From contig NZ_CP049740.1 of the NCBI RefSeq assembly GCF_011100465.1, forward strand, positions 871,857 through 935,856: 64,000 nucleotides of DNA. Direction: 5' to 3'. This stretch comes from Jeotgalibaca arthritidis (GTDB lineage: Bacteria; Bacillota; Bacilli; Lactobacillales; Aerococcaceae). Position numbers and translations under genes: made by a program. Under the pieces are notes generated by a model. That model saw only the letters and a program-made list of their open reading frames with translations, had not been told where the DNA came from and did not search any database. Below, one piece after another: positions 9,853 through 19,769 of this stretch; position 1 is the stretch's first letter; the number at the start of each line of letters is the position of its first letter.

Positions 9853-11214
9853 ATGCAAACCTATTATGTAACTGACATGCTGGCCAAAGAAAAAGTATTT
9901 CGTGATCCTGTTCACGGCTATGTCCATATCCAACACCGTGTCATCCTTGATTTAATCAATACAAAGGAATTCCAGCGCCTACGCCGGATTAAACAATTAG
10001 GAACAGCTTCCTTTACCTTTCATGGTGCAGAACATTCTCGCTTTAACCATTCTCTAGGCGTGTATGAAATTGCTCGACGGATTTGCGATAAGTTTATCCG
10101 TAATTACCCAAGTGTCGAAGACGGCGATGGTCTATGGGATGACCGCGAACGTTTAGTTACCCTTTGTGCGGCTCTACTGCACGACTTGGGACATGGTCCG
10201 TTCTCTCATACCTTCGAGAAAATTTTCGATACAAACCACGAAGAAATCACAGTTGCGATTATTACATCGCCTGAAACAGAGGTTAACCGGGTTTTGCGCA
10301 GTGTCGGACAAGATTTTCCAGAGCAAGTAGCATCGGTCATTGCCAAAACCTATCCTAACCCTCAAGTGGTTCAAATGATTTCTAGTCAAATTGATGCTGA
10401 CCGAATGGATTACTTGTTGCGTGATGCTTATTATTCTGGAGTAACTTACGGAACCTTTGATTTAACGCGTATTTTACGGGTTATTCGTCCCTATGCCAAT
10501 GGAATTACCTTCGACATTTCTGGAATGCACGCTGTTGAAGACTATGTGGTGAGCCGTTATCAAATGTATATGCAGGTTTATTTCCATTCTGTTTCACGTG
10601 GTATGGAAGTGGTCTTATATCATTTGATGAAACGCGCTAAGGATATTTACCTCAATGACCAGACCGACTTGCACCATTCGGCGACTTTTTTACAACCTTT
10701 TTTCAAAAACAGTTGGAGATTGGAGGATTACTTGCGTTTAGATGATGGCGTGTTAATGACTTATTTTAATCACTGGTGTGAAGATAGCGATCCAACCCTA
10801 AGTGATTTGGCTGGTCGTTTCTTAAATCGGAAACCATTTAAGTCTGTGCGCTTTAAACGGGATACTGATTTACCGACCATTGAACATTTGCAAGCTTTAA
10901 TTGAAAAGATGGGCTACAATCCTGATTATTATACATCAACAAATAATAGCTTTGACTTGCCTTATGACCTTTACCGCGCAGGTGAAGCTGGTAGCAAAAC
11001 GCAGATTGAATTTATTCAGAAAAATGGCGATATCATTGAACTGTCTCAAGTTAGTGCTATTGTCTCTTCTCTGACTGGAAAAATGCGTGGCGACGAGCGA
11101 CTATACTTTCCTCGCGAAATCACACATGGTTTTTCTTCTGAAGGCGTCAATTTATTCGATAATTTAGCAGAGCAATTCCGCTCTTATATCGAAAATGAAG
11201 AGATTATTCGGTAA
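9853..11214 (+). CDS. HD-domain dNTP triphosphohydrolase-like protein (YwfO/EF1143 family)
   Basis: A 453-residue cytosolic metal-dependent phosphohydrolase. Seen: DPVHGYVHIQ near the start, RLRRIKQLGTASFTFHGAEH and SRFNHSLGVYEIARRI (His of the metal site), the HD pair in LCAALLHDLGHGPFSHTFE (residues 104-122), and the later Asp in SQIDADRMDYLLRDAYYSG. Length and motifs match the SAMHD1-like family whose Enterococcus faecalis member EF1143 is a dNTPase. A likely role is trimming dNTP pools. It is co-directional with the upstream lipL-type gene and followed by a terminator. Confidence 0.88.
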   Translation: MQTYYVTDMLAKEKVFRDPVHGYVHIQHRVILDLINTKEFQRLRRIKQLGTASFTFHGAEHSRFNHSLGVYEIARRICDKFIRNYPSVEDGDGLWDDRERLVTLCAALLHDLGHGPFSHTFEKIFDTNHEEITVAIITSPETEVNRVLRSVGQDFPEQVASVIAKTYPNPQVVQMISSQIDADRMDYLLRDAYYSGVTYGTFDLTRILRVIRPYANGITFDISGMHAVEDYVVSRYQMYMQVYFHSVSRGMEVVLYHLMKRAKDIYLNDQTDLHHSATFLQPFFKNSWRLEDYLRLDDGVLMTYFNHWCEDSDPTLSDLAGRFLNRKPFKSVRFKRDTDLPTIEHLQALIEKMGYNPDYYTSTNNSFDLPYDLYRAGEAGSKTQIEFIQKNGDIIELSQVSAIVSSLTGKMRGDERLYFPREITHGFSSEGVNLFDNLAEQFRSYIENEEIIR

Positions 11215-11217
11215 ATA

Positions 11218-11264
11218 ATCAGCAGCAACTTGAATCTTATGGATCAAATTGCTGCTGATTTTTA
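11218..11264 (+). terminator. Terminator after HD-domain gene
   Basis: ATCAGCAGCAA and TTGCTGCTGAT form an 11-bp perfect stem with a 20-nt loop, then a T-rich tail, starting 3 bases after the stop. Confidence 0.8.
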
Positions 11265-11299
11265 TTTGTATCTCTAATCTTTTCAATAAGCGGACTATT

Positions 11300-11336
11300 C
11301 ATTTAAAACTATCTTAAGGTATAATAGTTTTAAATG
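11300..11336 (+). promoter_or_regulatory. Promoter overlapped by a perfect 13-bp inverted repeat
   Basis: CATTTAAAACTAT (11300-11312) and ATAGTTTTAAATG (11324-11336) are perfect complements with an 11-bp centre that holds the start of a TATAAT -10 (11320-11325). The repeat sits 20 bp before the lipoprotein start. It could be an operator or a 5' hairpin. Confidence 0.6.
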
Positions 11337-11356
11337 AGACTAAAGGAGTGATTGTT

Positions 11357-12136
11357 TTGGGTAAAAAAATGCCAATACTTGTTACCATCCTAAGCTCTTT
11401 CCTACTCGTTGCTTGCAGCGGAACGACTAAAGAAGTAAACAAAATTGAATCCGCTTTCGCTAAAAACGACACCTTAACGAGCGGGGCTTTTACGATTAGC
11501 TTAAATCAGGGTAACCATAATGAAGGCATCAAGCAAGAAACAAACGGTGTCTTTATCCAGACTGATAGCGACCCTGTTTTTTATTCTGAAACGATTTATA
11601 GTGATCGTATGTCAACAAAAGTCCTTTACCAAGACAAACAACGCTACGAGCAAGTCACTAGCGGCGACTTAGATTCGGAATGGTCGCTAACAAATAAAGA
11701 TAGTGACCAGGAAATGAGTGACTTATTACCTAGCCTATTTGATAGTGATCTTGAAGAAAAACACATTCAAACCCTTGAGAAAGATGGCCAGATTTATACA
11801 GTCACCTTAAATGACCAATTTATTACTGACCAGATTGCTGACCTAAAGGAAGAAATGGCAGATGCCATGGATGATATTCGAGACTCTGATCTTGATTCCA
11901 AAGAAGATATACTCGCTGCTTATGAGCAGTCCTTAGAGTTCTCATTGCTACTACTAGAAAATACCAGCTCTTATACTATCACCTATACCATTGACCAAGA
12001 CGGTTACTTAACAGAAACAAAAATCGAGCACCATTACCAAATTGACGACCAGGATACTTATCTCATTCATACAACTAGCCTAACCGACTATCCACTCGAC
12101 AAGCCAGAATCACTTATTCCACAAATAGAAGGATGA
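11357..12136 (+). CDS. Lipoprotein of unknown function
   Basis: A 259-residue lipoprotein. The signal peptide MGKKMPILVTILSSFLLVAC ends in a clear lipobox (LVAC, modified Cys near residue 20), followed by SGTTKEVNKIESAF. The mature part is hydrophilic with beta-strand and acidic stretches (DDIRDSDLDSKEDILAAYEQ) and resembles small secreted LolA-like or DUF6612-like lipoproteins in outline only. The TTG at 11357 is chosen because AAAGGAG lies 8 nt upstream; a GTG at 11348 overlaps that site. It is co-transcribed with the next secreted protein, whose ribosome binding site overlaps its end. Confidence 0.75.
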   Translation: MGKKMPILVTILSSFLLVACSGTTKEVNKIESAFAKNDTLTSGAFTISLNQGNHNEGIKQETNGVFIQTDSDPVFYSETIYSDRMSTKVLYQDKQRYEQVTSGDLDSEWSLTNKDSDQEMSDLLPSLFDSDLEEKHIQTLEKDGQIYTVTLNDQFITDQIADLKEEMADAMDDIRDSDLDSKEDILAAYEQSLEFSLLLLENTSSYTITYTIDQDGYLTETKIEHHYQIDDQDTYLIHTTSLTDYPLDKPESLIPQIEG

Positions 12137-12141
12137 TTGTC

Positions 12142-12765
12142 ATGCCCGCTTTTTTTAAGCAAACCATTGCCTGCTTATTACTGTTACTACTGCTACCTAG
12201 CCCAATACAAGCAGTCACAACTGAAGACATCACAATCAATGTTGTATCAGAGACAACTGTTGATGACATCGAACAGTTTGGTGAAAACGTAAGCCCGCCT
12301 AAAGATGGCTACTCTTATCTACCGCTTTATTATAAACAAGATAGTATTTCTTTAATTGAGCGTTATAAGCTCATTGACCAACTATCGGTAACCAATCAAT
12401 CGTCTGGCGATGTAACGGTTCAATATTCTCAAATGACATTGGTTCCTGTTAACTGGCAAGTCGGTAGCGTCATGAAGCAATCTGCCTTTCAAAAACCGCT
12501 TCTCAAGCAAATCAGTGATGCCTTAGAACAAACTGCCAAAGATACGATTGTAACCAATCTTGACCAAGCCTATCCGCTTGATCCCGAAATTTTATTACCC
12601 GACGAAAATATTCGCATAGCCGTCTATCAGCAAGCAGCCGTTTCTAGCGGCACCCTTTATTGGAAAAAATACACACCTTCTGGCTCGCTGGTAGGCATTT
12701 ACTCGCAACCTTCTGGACGACAGGCAGCACCTATTGATGCGATAACCATTGATATTGTGAAGTAG
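12142..12765 (+). CDS. Secreted protein of unknown function
   Basis: A 207-residue exported protein. The N-terminus MPAFFKQTIACLLLLLLLPS with cleavage likely after PIQA is a standard signal peptide. The mature domain is Ser/Thr/Asp-rich with several beta strands and no motif I recognise. The ATG at 12142 has AGAAGG 9 nt upstream; an ATG at 12133 overlapping the previous stop is too close to that site. Close coupling to the upstream lipoprotein suggests both work together at the cell surface. A bidirectional terminator follows. Confidence 0.7.
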   Translation: MPAFFKQTIACLLLLLLLPSPIQAVTTEDITINVVSETTVDDIEQFGENVSPPKDGYSYLPLYYKQDSISLIERYKLIDQLSVTNQSSGDVTVQYSQMTLVPVNWQVGSVMKQSAFQKPLLKQISDALEQTAKDTIVTNLDQAYPLDPEILLPDENIRIAVYQQAAVSSGTLYWKKYTPSGSLVGIYSQPSGRQAAPIDAITIDIVK

Positions 12766-12766
12766 A

Positions 12767-12799
12767 AAAAGCTGAGACAATTTGCGTCTCAGCTTTTTT
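12767..12799. terminator. Bidirectional terminator
   Basis: AAAAGCTGAGAC / GTCTCAGCTTTT stem with A and T runs on both sides, placed between convergent gene ends at 12765 and 12798. Confidence 0.82.
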
Positions 12800-13253
12800 A
12801 TAGTTCATTTTTTAAATAAATGGTTTTACTTTGTTTTTTCTTAGAATGGTGCAAGTGGATTTCGTTAATATCATCATAGTTAGATAGGCCTGTTAAAGGA
12901 ATTTCAATGAAGAGATCTTTAGATGGATGGGCAAAAGAAAAATCTTTGTAGAGCTCAACTCTTGCAATTCGCTTGTCAACCGAACATTCTACTTCGTATC
13001 CGCCATAATCATAAAATCGATTGAAACCAACATGGAGCGTCACTATACTGTTCTCACTCAATGAATCCCCATTTAAGGAAACAGCAGCATTTTCCACATT
13101 GCCCAAATCAACAATCAAATTGCTCTCCCAACTTTGAACAATAAGGTAACCGATAGTCGGCACCGCAAATAGACATAATAGGGCAATCATCATTATTTTT
13201 TTGCTTACTCGATTTGTCATTTTCTCTGCCTTTTTCACTACCATCTTCTCCAT
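12798..13253 (-). CDS. Membrane-anchored protein of unknown function
   Basis: A 151-residue protein with a basic N-terminus and one hydrophobic segment (IMMIALLCLFAVPTIGYLIV, about residues 20-39), probably an uncleaved anchor with the remainder outside. The outer domain is beta-rich (AAVSLNGDSLSENSIVTLHV) and ends in a basic KKKQSKTIYLKNEL. No family recognised. The start is uncertain: ATG at 13253 lacks a good ribosome binding site and internal Mets follow. It lies downstream of the VanZ-like gene on the same strand. Confidence 0.62.
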   Translation of the reverse strand: MEKMVVKKAEKMTNRVSKKIMMIALLCLFAVPTIGYLIVQSWESNLIVDLGNVENAAVSLNGDSLSENSIVTLHVGFNRFYDYGGYEVECSVDKRIARVELYKDFSFAHPSKDLFIEIPLTGLSNYDDINEIHLHHSKKKQSKTIYLKNEL

Positions 13254-13298
13254 TCTAAACTATTAGCTCTAGTGTATCACTCTCTTAGCAAAAACTCA

Positions 13299-13317
13299 CA
13301 AAATAGTCATATATGAA
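13299..13317. repeat. Copy of half of the 32-bp palindrome at 31330
   Basis: ACAAAATAGTCATATATGA here is identical to 19 bases of the perfect palindrome at 31330-31361. The second arm is not conserved here. It overlaps the 3' end of the VanZ-like gene. Confidence 0.55.
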
Positions 13318-13828
13318 TACTTTTTATAAAAAAGGTGTAAATCATCCAAAAGCAAAGGTAAAAGAGATAGCCTGATTTAATCAAAAAACGGTCTGCTTTT
13401 TCTTCGGATAAGACTAACCGCAAGATCGCATAAAGCGCTAGACCAATGATGCCCCCAGATAGATTAGTGATGACATCGGTAATGTCACAGGCTCCTAGTG
13501 AAAATAAATACTGTGACCCTTCTAGCGCCATTGTGGTCGCCAGCATAATAATGATTTTTTTAAAGGTGGATAAGTGCTTGCTAACAACTGGAAACAACAA
13601 GCCATATGGAACGAAAATCAAAATATTGTAAATAATTTCCGTATAATCAATGCGGCCATTAATGCGTTTAGGCGCCTGAAACGGCTCTAAATTAACTGTG
13701 CCAAAATTTTCATCGCTCAATAGTTTAATGTCATCTGGATGAAGCTGAAATTTAAATAAAATAATCCAGATAATTGCGATGAGATAGAGAACGAATAGCC
13801 ACTTCCCTAATTTTTCTTTATTCTTCAA
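13307..13828 (-). CDS. VanZ-like family membrane protein
   Basis: A protein of about 173 residues with four or five membrane segments and the VanZ family core: IIYNILIFVPYGLLFPVV (residues about 62-79), ALEGSQYLFSLGACDITDVI and TNLSGGIIGLALY. VanZ gives low-level teicoplanin resistance in enterococci; most chromosomal relatives have no known role. The frame opens at 13837 with a GTG directly after GAGGAG, so the TTG at 13828 (8-nt spacer) is preferred. The protein ends in hydrophobic residues over a repeated palindromic word. Confidence 0.82.
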   Translation of the reverse strand: MKNKEKLGKWLFVLYLIAIIWIILFKFQLHPDDIKLLSDENFGTVNLEPFQAPKRINGRIDYTEIIYNILIFVPYGLLFPVVSKHLSTFKKIIIMLATTMALEGSQYLFSLGACDITDVITNLSGGIIGLALYAILRLVLSEEKADRFLIKSGYLFYLCFWMIYTFFIKSIHI

Positions 13829-13950
13829 CGCGGCCACTCCTCGAATGTTTTCATTGCTTTAAAATAACAAAAAATACCTCTGATTTCTAGTATAGTCACT
13901 AAGATGTAACCTTTTTTTAAAAAAGGCAGGACATTTTGTTTGAAATTGTC

Positions 13951-13995
13951 GATACAGCTAGGTTAGAACTATTTTTTCTAAACTGTATCTTACAT
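13951..13995. repeat. Intergenic CTGTATCTTACAT repeats, locus C
   Basis: GATACAGC at 13951-13958 and CTGTATCTTACAT at 13983-13995 face each other. TTGTCGATACAGC or TTGTCGATACAGC-like flanks and the TTGCTA following are shared with locus D (15907-15940). Each is followed by a hairpin terminator. Confidence 0.7.
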
Positions 13996-14004
13996 TGCTA
14001 GCAA

Positions 14005-14037
14005 AAACAGCCAAGGTGCAGAGCACCTTGGCTGTTT
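14005..14037 (-). terminator. Terminator of GH1 gene
   Basis: AACAGCCAAGGTGC / GCACCTTGGCTGTT, a 14-bp stem with a 4-nt loop and T5 on the minus strand, 7 bases after the GH1 stop. Confidence 0.85.
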
Positions 14038-14043
14038 GAAAAG

Positions 14044-15516
<1,473 letters not shown>

Positions 15517-15620
15517 CTCTTCCTTATAACCTAGATTTCAACAAAGGTCAATCGATTATAATCGGCTTTTATTTAAGAATTGAAACCGTTATACTATAAA
15601 AAAAGAGAAGGAGGTGTCCT

Positions 15621-15806
15621 ATGTCAACGTTAATCGATCATTTGACTGTCGTATTCATTTTTTTAGTGATTTATTTTATAGTGTGTGTATTGATTGCGTT
15701 TATTGTCGCTCTCATCAAATGGCGCAAACACGGCTTCCTCTTAAGTTTCAAAGATACCTTTTGGACTTTTTTTCTCGAATTGCTCAATCCTTTTCATTAT
15801 TTATAA
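15621..15806 (+). CDS. Small membrane protein, unknown
   Basis: A 61-residue protein with one long hydrophobic segment (VVFIFLVIYFIVCVLIAFIV, residues 10-29) and a basic/aromatic tail (KWRKHGFLLSFKDTFWTFF). AGAAGGAGG stands 6 nt before the ATG, which makes translation very likely, and a strong terminator follows 31 bp after the stop. It is divergent from the GH1 gene and shares its upstream region. No function can be assigned. Confidence 0.65.
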   Translation: MSTLIDHLTVVFIFLVIYFIVCVLIAFIVALIKWRKHGFLLSFKDTFWTFFLELLNPFHYL

Positions 15807-15837
15807 TAATCAAGCGAATCGAATCCTACTTAAAACT

Positions 15838-15890
15838 AATACGCCCTCAAAGTTAGACTATACACGCTAACTTTGAGGGCGTATTTTTTT
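15838..15890 (+). terminator. Strong terminator after small membrane protein gene
   Basis: A 19-bp perfect stem (AATACGCCCTCAAAGTTAG and complement) with a 9-nt loop, then seven or more T on the plus strand. Confidence 0.9.
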
Positions 15891-15906
15891 GTTGGCAAAG
15901 TTTGTC

Positions 15907-15940
15907 GATACAGCCTAAAAATTTTCGCTGTACCGTACAT
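15907..15940. repeat. Intergenic CTGTATCTTACAT repeats, locus D
   Basis: GATACAGC at 15907-15914 and the degenerate GCTGTACCGTACAT at 15927-15940, in the same arrangement as locus C and again directly before a minus-strand terminator. Confidence 0.65.
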
Positions 15941-15950
15941 TGCTAACAAA

Positions 15951-15977
15951 AAACCAAGGCGCTTTGCGCCTTGGTTT
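15951..15977 (-). terminator. purA terminator
   Basis: AACCAAGGCGC / GCGCCTTGGTT stem with a 3-nt loop, then T6 on the minus strand, 10 bases after the purA stop. Confidence 0.85.
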
Positions 15978-15986
15978 CAGAAATGG

Positions 15987-17243
15987 TTAATCCATATGTA
16001 GGATAAATGTTTTTTTGTCCATAATATCTTCGGTTTTTGGTCCGTAAGAAATATAGTCGACTTCCAAACCAAGTTCTTGTTCGATAAAGGTAATGTATTT
16101 CAAGAAATGAATATCAAAGACGTTTTTCCAACCTTTTAAGGTTTTGTAGATTGGTTTTGCGTGACGGAATTCGTCAGCAATCATCGGCATTGCCTTCACT
16201 TCGCCGTTGATTTCGTAGCCTACACAAACTTTCACAGTATCGTAACCGTCTAAAACGTCACCTTTTGTCAATACAATGCCATTTAATTTAGACTTGCGGA
16301 TGGCATAGCGCAGCTGTGGTAAGTCTAACCAGCCTACGCGGCGATCTCGACCAGTCGTTGCACCGTATTCATTCCCTAATTGTCTCAATCGATCTGCTTC
16401 TTCACCATCAAGTTCAGTTGGAAACTCACCTTCACCAACGCGAGTGGTATAGGCTTTAACAACACCCATAACATTGTCGTCTTCGGTTAGAGTTAAATCA
16501 ACTGTTGATGCACCATGTGCTGTTGTCTGGCTACTCGTCACAAATGGATAGGTACCAGAGTCGATATCGAGCATAATACCTTGCGCGCCTTCTAGTAAAA
16601 CTTTTTTGCTTTGCAAGTCTTCATACAGTTCAGAACTAGATGTCAGCTGGCATCCCAATTCTTGAATACGGCGAAATTGCGCTAAAATGGTTTGATAAAC
16701 CGTATCGGTATCCAAATTCAATTTACCTTGGTAGACATTATTTTTTAAGTAAATAATATTTTCTAGTCGTTCATAGAGACGGTCTTCGTCAAATAAATCA
16801 ATTAAGCGAATGTTTTCACGGGAAACTTTGTCCGCAAAGCTAGGGCCAATCCCACGTTTGGTTGTGCCGATTGGGTATTTACGCATATCTTCTAAAACAG
16901 CATCTTCCTCTTTGTGATAAGGCAAGACTAAGAAGATTTCTTTATCAATGGCAAAGCGTTTTGAAATACCTTTAAAATCAGCTTCCAAGACTTCTAACTC
17001 TTTAATCATTTGTTCTAAATCTAAGGCCATACCTTTCGATAAGACTCCGATTGAGTTTGTTTCCGGTGAAATGGATGGCAACAAGTGGTTGACATATTTT
17101 TTACCGTTAAAGTAAATCGTATGGCCAGCGTTGGCTCCCCCTGAAAAGCGGATAATATAATCGTACGCTTTGGAAAAGTGGTTAACAATTTTCCCTTTCC
17201 CTTCGTCTCCCCATTGTGCTCCTACAATCGCTAATTTTTTCAT
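15987..17243 (-). CDS. purA: Adenylosuccinate synthetase
   Basis: Makes adenylosuccinate from IMP, aspartate and GTP in AMP synthesis. The 418-residue protein has the N-terminal GAQWGDEGKGKIVN P-loop (residues 8-21), catalytic FSGGANAGHT, IGTTKRGIGP (near residues 123-132), LLEGAQGIMLDIDSGTYPFVTSS and the GTP-binding LTKGDVLDGYD. Its ATG overlaps the purB stop by 4 bp, so purB and purA are translationally coupled. It has its own terminator. Confidence 0.95.
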   Translation of the reverse strand: MKKLAIVGAQWGDEGKGKIVNHFSKAYDYIIRFSGGANAGHTIYFNGKKYVNHLLPSISPETNSIGVLSKGMALDLEQMIKELEVLEADFKGISKRFAIDKEIFLVLPYHKEEDAVLEDMRKYPIGTTKRGIGPSFADKVSRENIRLIDLFDEDRLYERLENIIYLKNNVYQGKLNLDTDTVYQTILAQFRRIQELGCQLTSSSELYEDLQSKKVLLEGAQGIMLDIDSGTYPFVTSSQTTAHGASTVDLTLTEDDNVMGVVKAYTTRVGEGEFPTELDGEEADRLRQLGNEYGATTGRDRRVGWLDLPQLRYAIRKSKLNGIVLTKGDVLDGYDTVKVCVGYEINGEVKAMPMIADEFRHAKPIYKTLKGWKNVFDIHFLKYITFIEQELGLEVDYISYGPKTEDIMDKKTFILHMD

Positions 17244-18538
17244 TTGGTTTCCTCAAACTTTCTATAAACAGAGTGGATGTTTCTTGTATAAAATGTTGGA
17301 TCAAATAAGTGATCTAATTCAGATTCCGTCAAGATTCCCATGATGTCTTCATCCTTCAATAAATAGTCTTTAAAGGATGATCTGCTATCCCAAGCCTGGA
17401 GGGCATTTTTTTGAACTAGTGTGTAGCTATAGTCACGACTGTGTCCCTTATCAATGAGTGCTAGCATAACGCGTTGCGAATAGACAAGCCCATAAGAGGC
17501 ATCCAGATTCTCAAGCATACGGTCTTCATTAACAATCAGATTTTGGAGTAAGTCTTGTGCTTTTTCCGTCATATAAAACACAATCTGAGTAGCATCTGGG
17601 AAAATAAAGCGTTCGGTTGATGAATGCGAGATGTCGCGTTCATGCCACAAGACAATATTTTCATAAGCAATTGGCACCATCGAACGAACCATGCGAGACA
17701 AACCTGTTAAACGCTCTGACAAAATCGGGTTCTTTTTGTGCGGCATAGCTGATGAGCCACGTTGGCCTTTTTTAAAGCCTTCTTGAGCTTCTAAGACTTC
17801 TGTTTTTTGAAGGTGGCGTATTTCTACCGCAATACGTTCAATGGATGACGCTACAAGAGCTAAGACATGGATAAACTCCGCGTGAGTATCACGAGCAATC
17901 ACTTGAGTGGCCGCCAATGTTGGCGTTAAGTCAAAGTATGCTAATGCCAATCGTTCAATTTCTGGGTCAATATTCGCGTAATTACCAACTGCGCCTGATA
18001 AAGTTCCAACAGAAAGGGCGGTGCGAACAGCTTTCATGCGGTCAATATTCCGGTCACATTCAGCCACATAGCCTAACAGCTTGAATCCAAAACTCGTTGG
18101 CTCGCCGTGAATTCCGTGTGTGCGTCCGACTGTAATGGTGTCTTTGTATTGACTGGCTTTTTGATACAAAACTTGGCGGTAATCGCTAAGAGATTTTAAA
18201 ATAATGTCCAAAGCATCACGTAACAATAGACTAGTTGCGGTATCTTCCACATCTGAACTGGTTAAACCTAAGTGGAAAAAGCGACTTTCATCCCCCATTG
18301 GGCTTGTCACACAGTTAACGAAAGCGATGAAATCGTGGTTGACGATTTCTTCTTCCGCTAAAATAGCAGTTACGTCAATGGTTGCAGCAGCTTTGGCCTT
18401 ATCGTGCGTGCCTGGTGGGCAGATTCCCACTTCCTCAAAAGCCGAGATAACTGCCAATTCCACATCCAACCATTTTTGGTACTTAGCTTCCAAATCCCAT
18501 AATTCTTTTATGGGTGACAACGAATAGCGTTCAATCAT
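17240..18538 (-). CDS. purB: Adenylosuccinate lyase
   Basis: Fumarase-superfamily enzyme acting twice in purine synthesis: on SAICAR and on adenylosuccinate. The 432-residue protein has TSSDVEDTATSLLLRDAL (residues about 88-105), VGRTHGIHGEPTSFG with the catalytic His, and the superfamily signature GSSAMPHKKNPILSE near residues 261-275. It lies first in a two-gene operon with purA. The start has AAGGAGTGGTC upstream. I saw no purine riboswitch or clear PurBox in the 240 bp upstream. Confidence 0.95.
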   Translation of the reverse strand: MIERYSLSPIKELWDLEAKYQKWLDVELAVISAFEEVGICPPGTHDKAKAAATIDVTAILAEEEIVNHDFIAFVNCVTSPMGDESRFFHLGLTSSDVEDTATSLLLRDALDIILKSLSDYRQVLYQKASQYKDTITVGRTHGIHGEPTSFGFKLLGYVAECDRNIDRMKAVRTALSVGTLSGAVGNYANIDPEIERLALAYFDLTPTLAATQVIARDTHAEFIHVLALVASSIERIAVEIRHLQKTEVLEAQEGFKKGQRGSSAMPHKKNPILSERLTGLSRMVRSMVPIAYENIVLWHERDISHSSTERFIFPDATQIVFYMTEKAQDLLQNLIVNEDRMLENLDASYGLVYSQRVMLALIDKGHSRDYSYTLVQKNALQAWDSRSSFKDYLLKDEDIMGILTESELDHLFDPTFYTRNIHSVYRKFEETK

Positions 18539-18733
18539 TTGACCACTCCTTTTCGCAATTAGTTTACGTCAATTTAGGACCATTTTCAATGAAAAAATAA
18601 TTCTGGTCAACATTCCAGTATTTTTTTCACATCCTTAACAGATGATTGATAAGTCGTATCTGCCTCAAACCGCCTTTGCTTAGATATTCATTTATTAAAT
18701 AAATTAATTTATGAAAGAGTGATATTTTGTAAG

Positions 18734-18764
18734 AAAAAAGAGCTGGGAAAATTCTCCCAGCTCT
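18734..18764 (-). terminator. Terminator of oxidoreductase gene
   Basis: AGAGCTGGGA / TCCCAGCTCT stem with a short loop and T6 on the minus strand, 14 bases after the stop at 18779. Confidence 0.82.
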
Positions 18765-18778
18765 CGTCTTATTCATGA

Positions 18779-19756
18779 CTATTCAAAATCATATTCCAAT
18801 CCCCATTGTGAACGAACCTCATCCATAATCGCTAAAACATCTAAGGAATAATCGATGTATGGATTTCCTTCTTTACTGATAATCAGTTTGGAAATTGCCT
18901 CTGCTTCGTAAGCCAGCCCTTCTTCCGATTTACCTTGTTCAAAGACACTCACTTCACCTGTGTTACGTGTTAGAACGGCGCGGTTTGAGCGTGGGTAATC
19001 CGTAATGGTAACATAACCTTCTTCGTAAGCGACAATCCCTTGCTTGGGCAATTTCGCTCGGAAAGTTAATGAAATATTAGCAAGTTCATTTTCTTTGTTT
19101 TTCAGCATAATGACAGAACTTTCATCAACACCTGATTGATGCAAGTGAGCCATCGACTGGATCTCTGTCGGCTGACTCGATAAGAACCAACGCGTAAAAT
19201 GCAAAGCATAAACCCCAATATCAAAGAGTGCACCGCCCGCTAATTCTTTATTAAAGTAATAGTAACTTGGATCAGTGTCCTTGTAGCTACCAAAATTAAC
19301 TTGCACCATTTTTAGAGGACCTAATTTTTCTTTCGCTAACCAATCAAAGAGGTTTTGGTAGAGTGGCATATAATGAATGGTCATTGCCTCAAAGAGGTAG
19401 ACTTGTTTTTCTTTGGCTAATTGGTAGGCAGCATCTAACTGCTTTTTATTGATTGTAATTACTTTTTCACAGACGACATGTTTACCTGCTTCAAGAGCTG
19501 CCATCATGTAGTCGTAGTGGGTATTGTGGGGTGTCGCAATATAAACGACATCCACCGCTGGATCAGCTAGCAAGTTCTCAAAACTGCTATAAGCTTTTTC
19601 AAGTTTGAACTCTTGAGCAAATGCTTGGGCTGTTTCCTCACGACGCGAAGAGACGCCATATAAACGGGCATTAGTTGCCGAAAATTGTCCTGCGAACTCT
19701 TTGGCAATCGTTCCTGTTCCAACAATTGCCCAGTTTAGTGTTTGATTCGTCATCAT
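18779..19756 (-). CDS. Gfo/Idh/MocA family oxidoreductase
   Basis: A 325-residue NAD(P)-dependent dehydrogenase acting on an unknown sugar or polyol. The Rossmann motif WAIVGTGTIAKEFAGQF (residues 9-25) is followed by VDVVYIATPHNTHYD and AGKHVVCEKVITINKKQ, where the EK-x pair holds the catalytic Lys. The C-terminal half has the GALFDIGVYALHFTRWF segment usual in the family. Two adjacent ATGs fit the GGAGGAATA site. The stop of the upstream serine hydrolase gene is 13 bp away, so they are probably co-transcribed, though no shared function is obvious. Confidence 0.88.
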   Translation of the reverse strand: MMTNQTLNWAIVGTGTIAKEFAGQFSATNARLYGVSSRREETAQAFAQEFKLEKAYSSFENLLADPAVDVVYIATPHNTHYDYMMAALEAGKHVVCEKVITINKKQLDAAYQLAKEKQVYLFEAMTIHYMPLYQNLFDWLAKEKLGPLKMVQVNFGSYKDTDPSYYYFNKELAGGALFDIGVYALHFTRWFLSSQPTEIQSMAHLHQSGVDESSVIMLKNKENELANISLTFRAKLPKQGIVAYEEGYVTITDYPRSNRAVLTRNTGEVSVFEQGKSEEGLAYEAEAISKLIISKEGNPYIDYSLDVLAIMDEVRSQWGLEYDFE

Positions 19757-19769
19757 TATTCCTCCATTA

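Noticed and set aside
18539-18733. Purine riboswitch or PurBox before purB
   Set aside because: No conserved purine riboswitch core or CGAA-containing PurBox pair was found in this gap.
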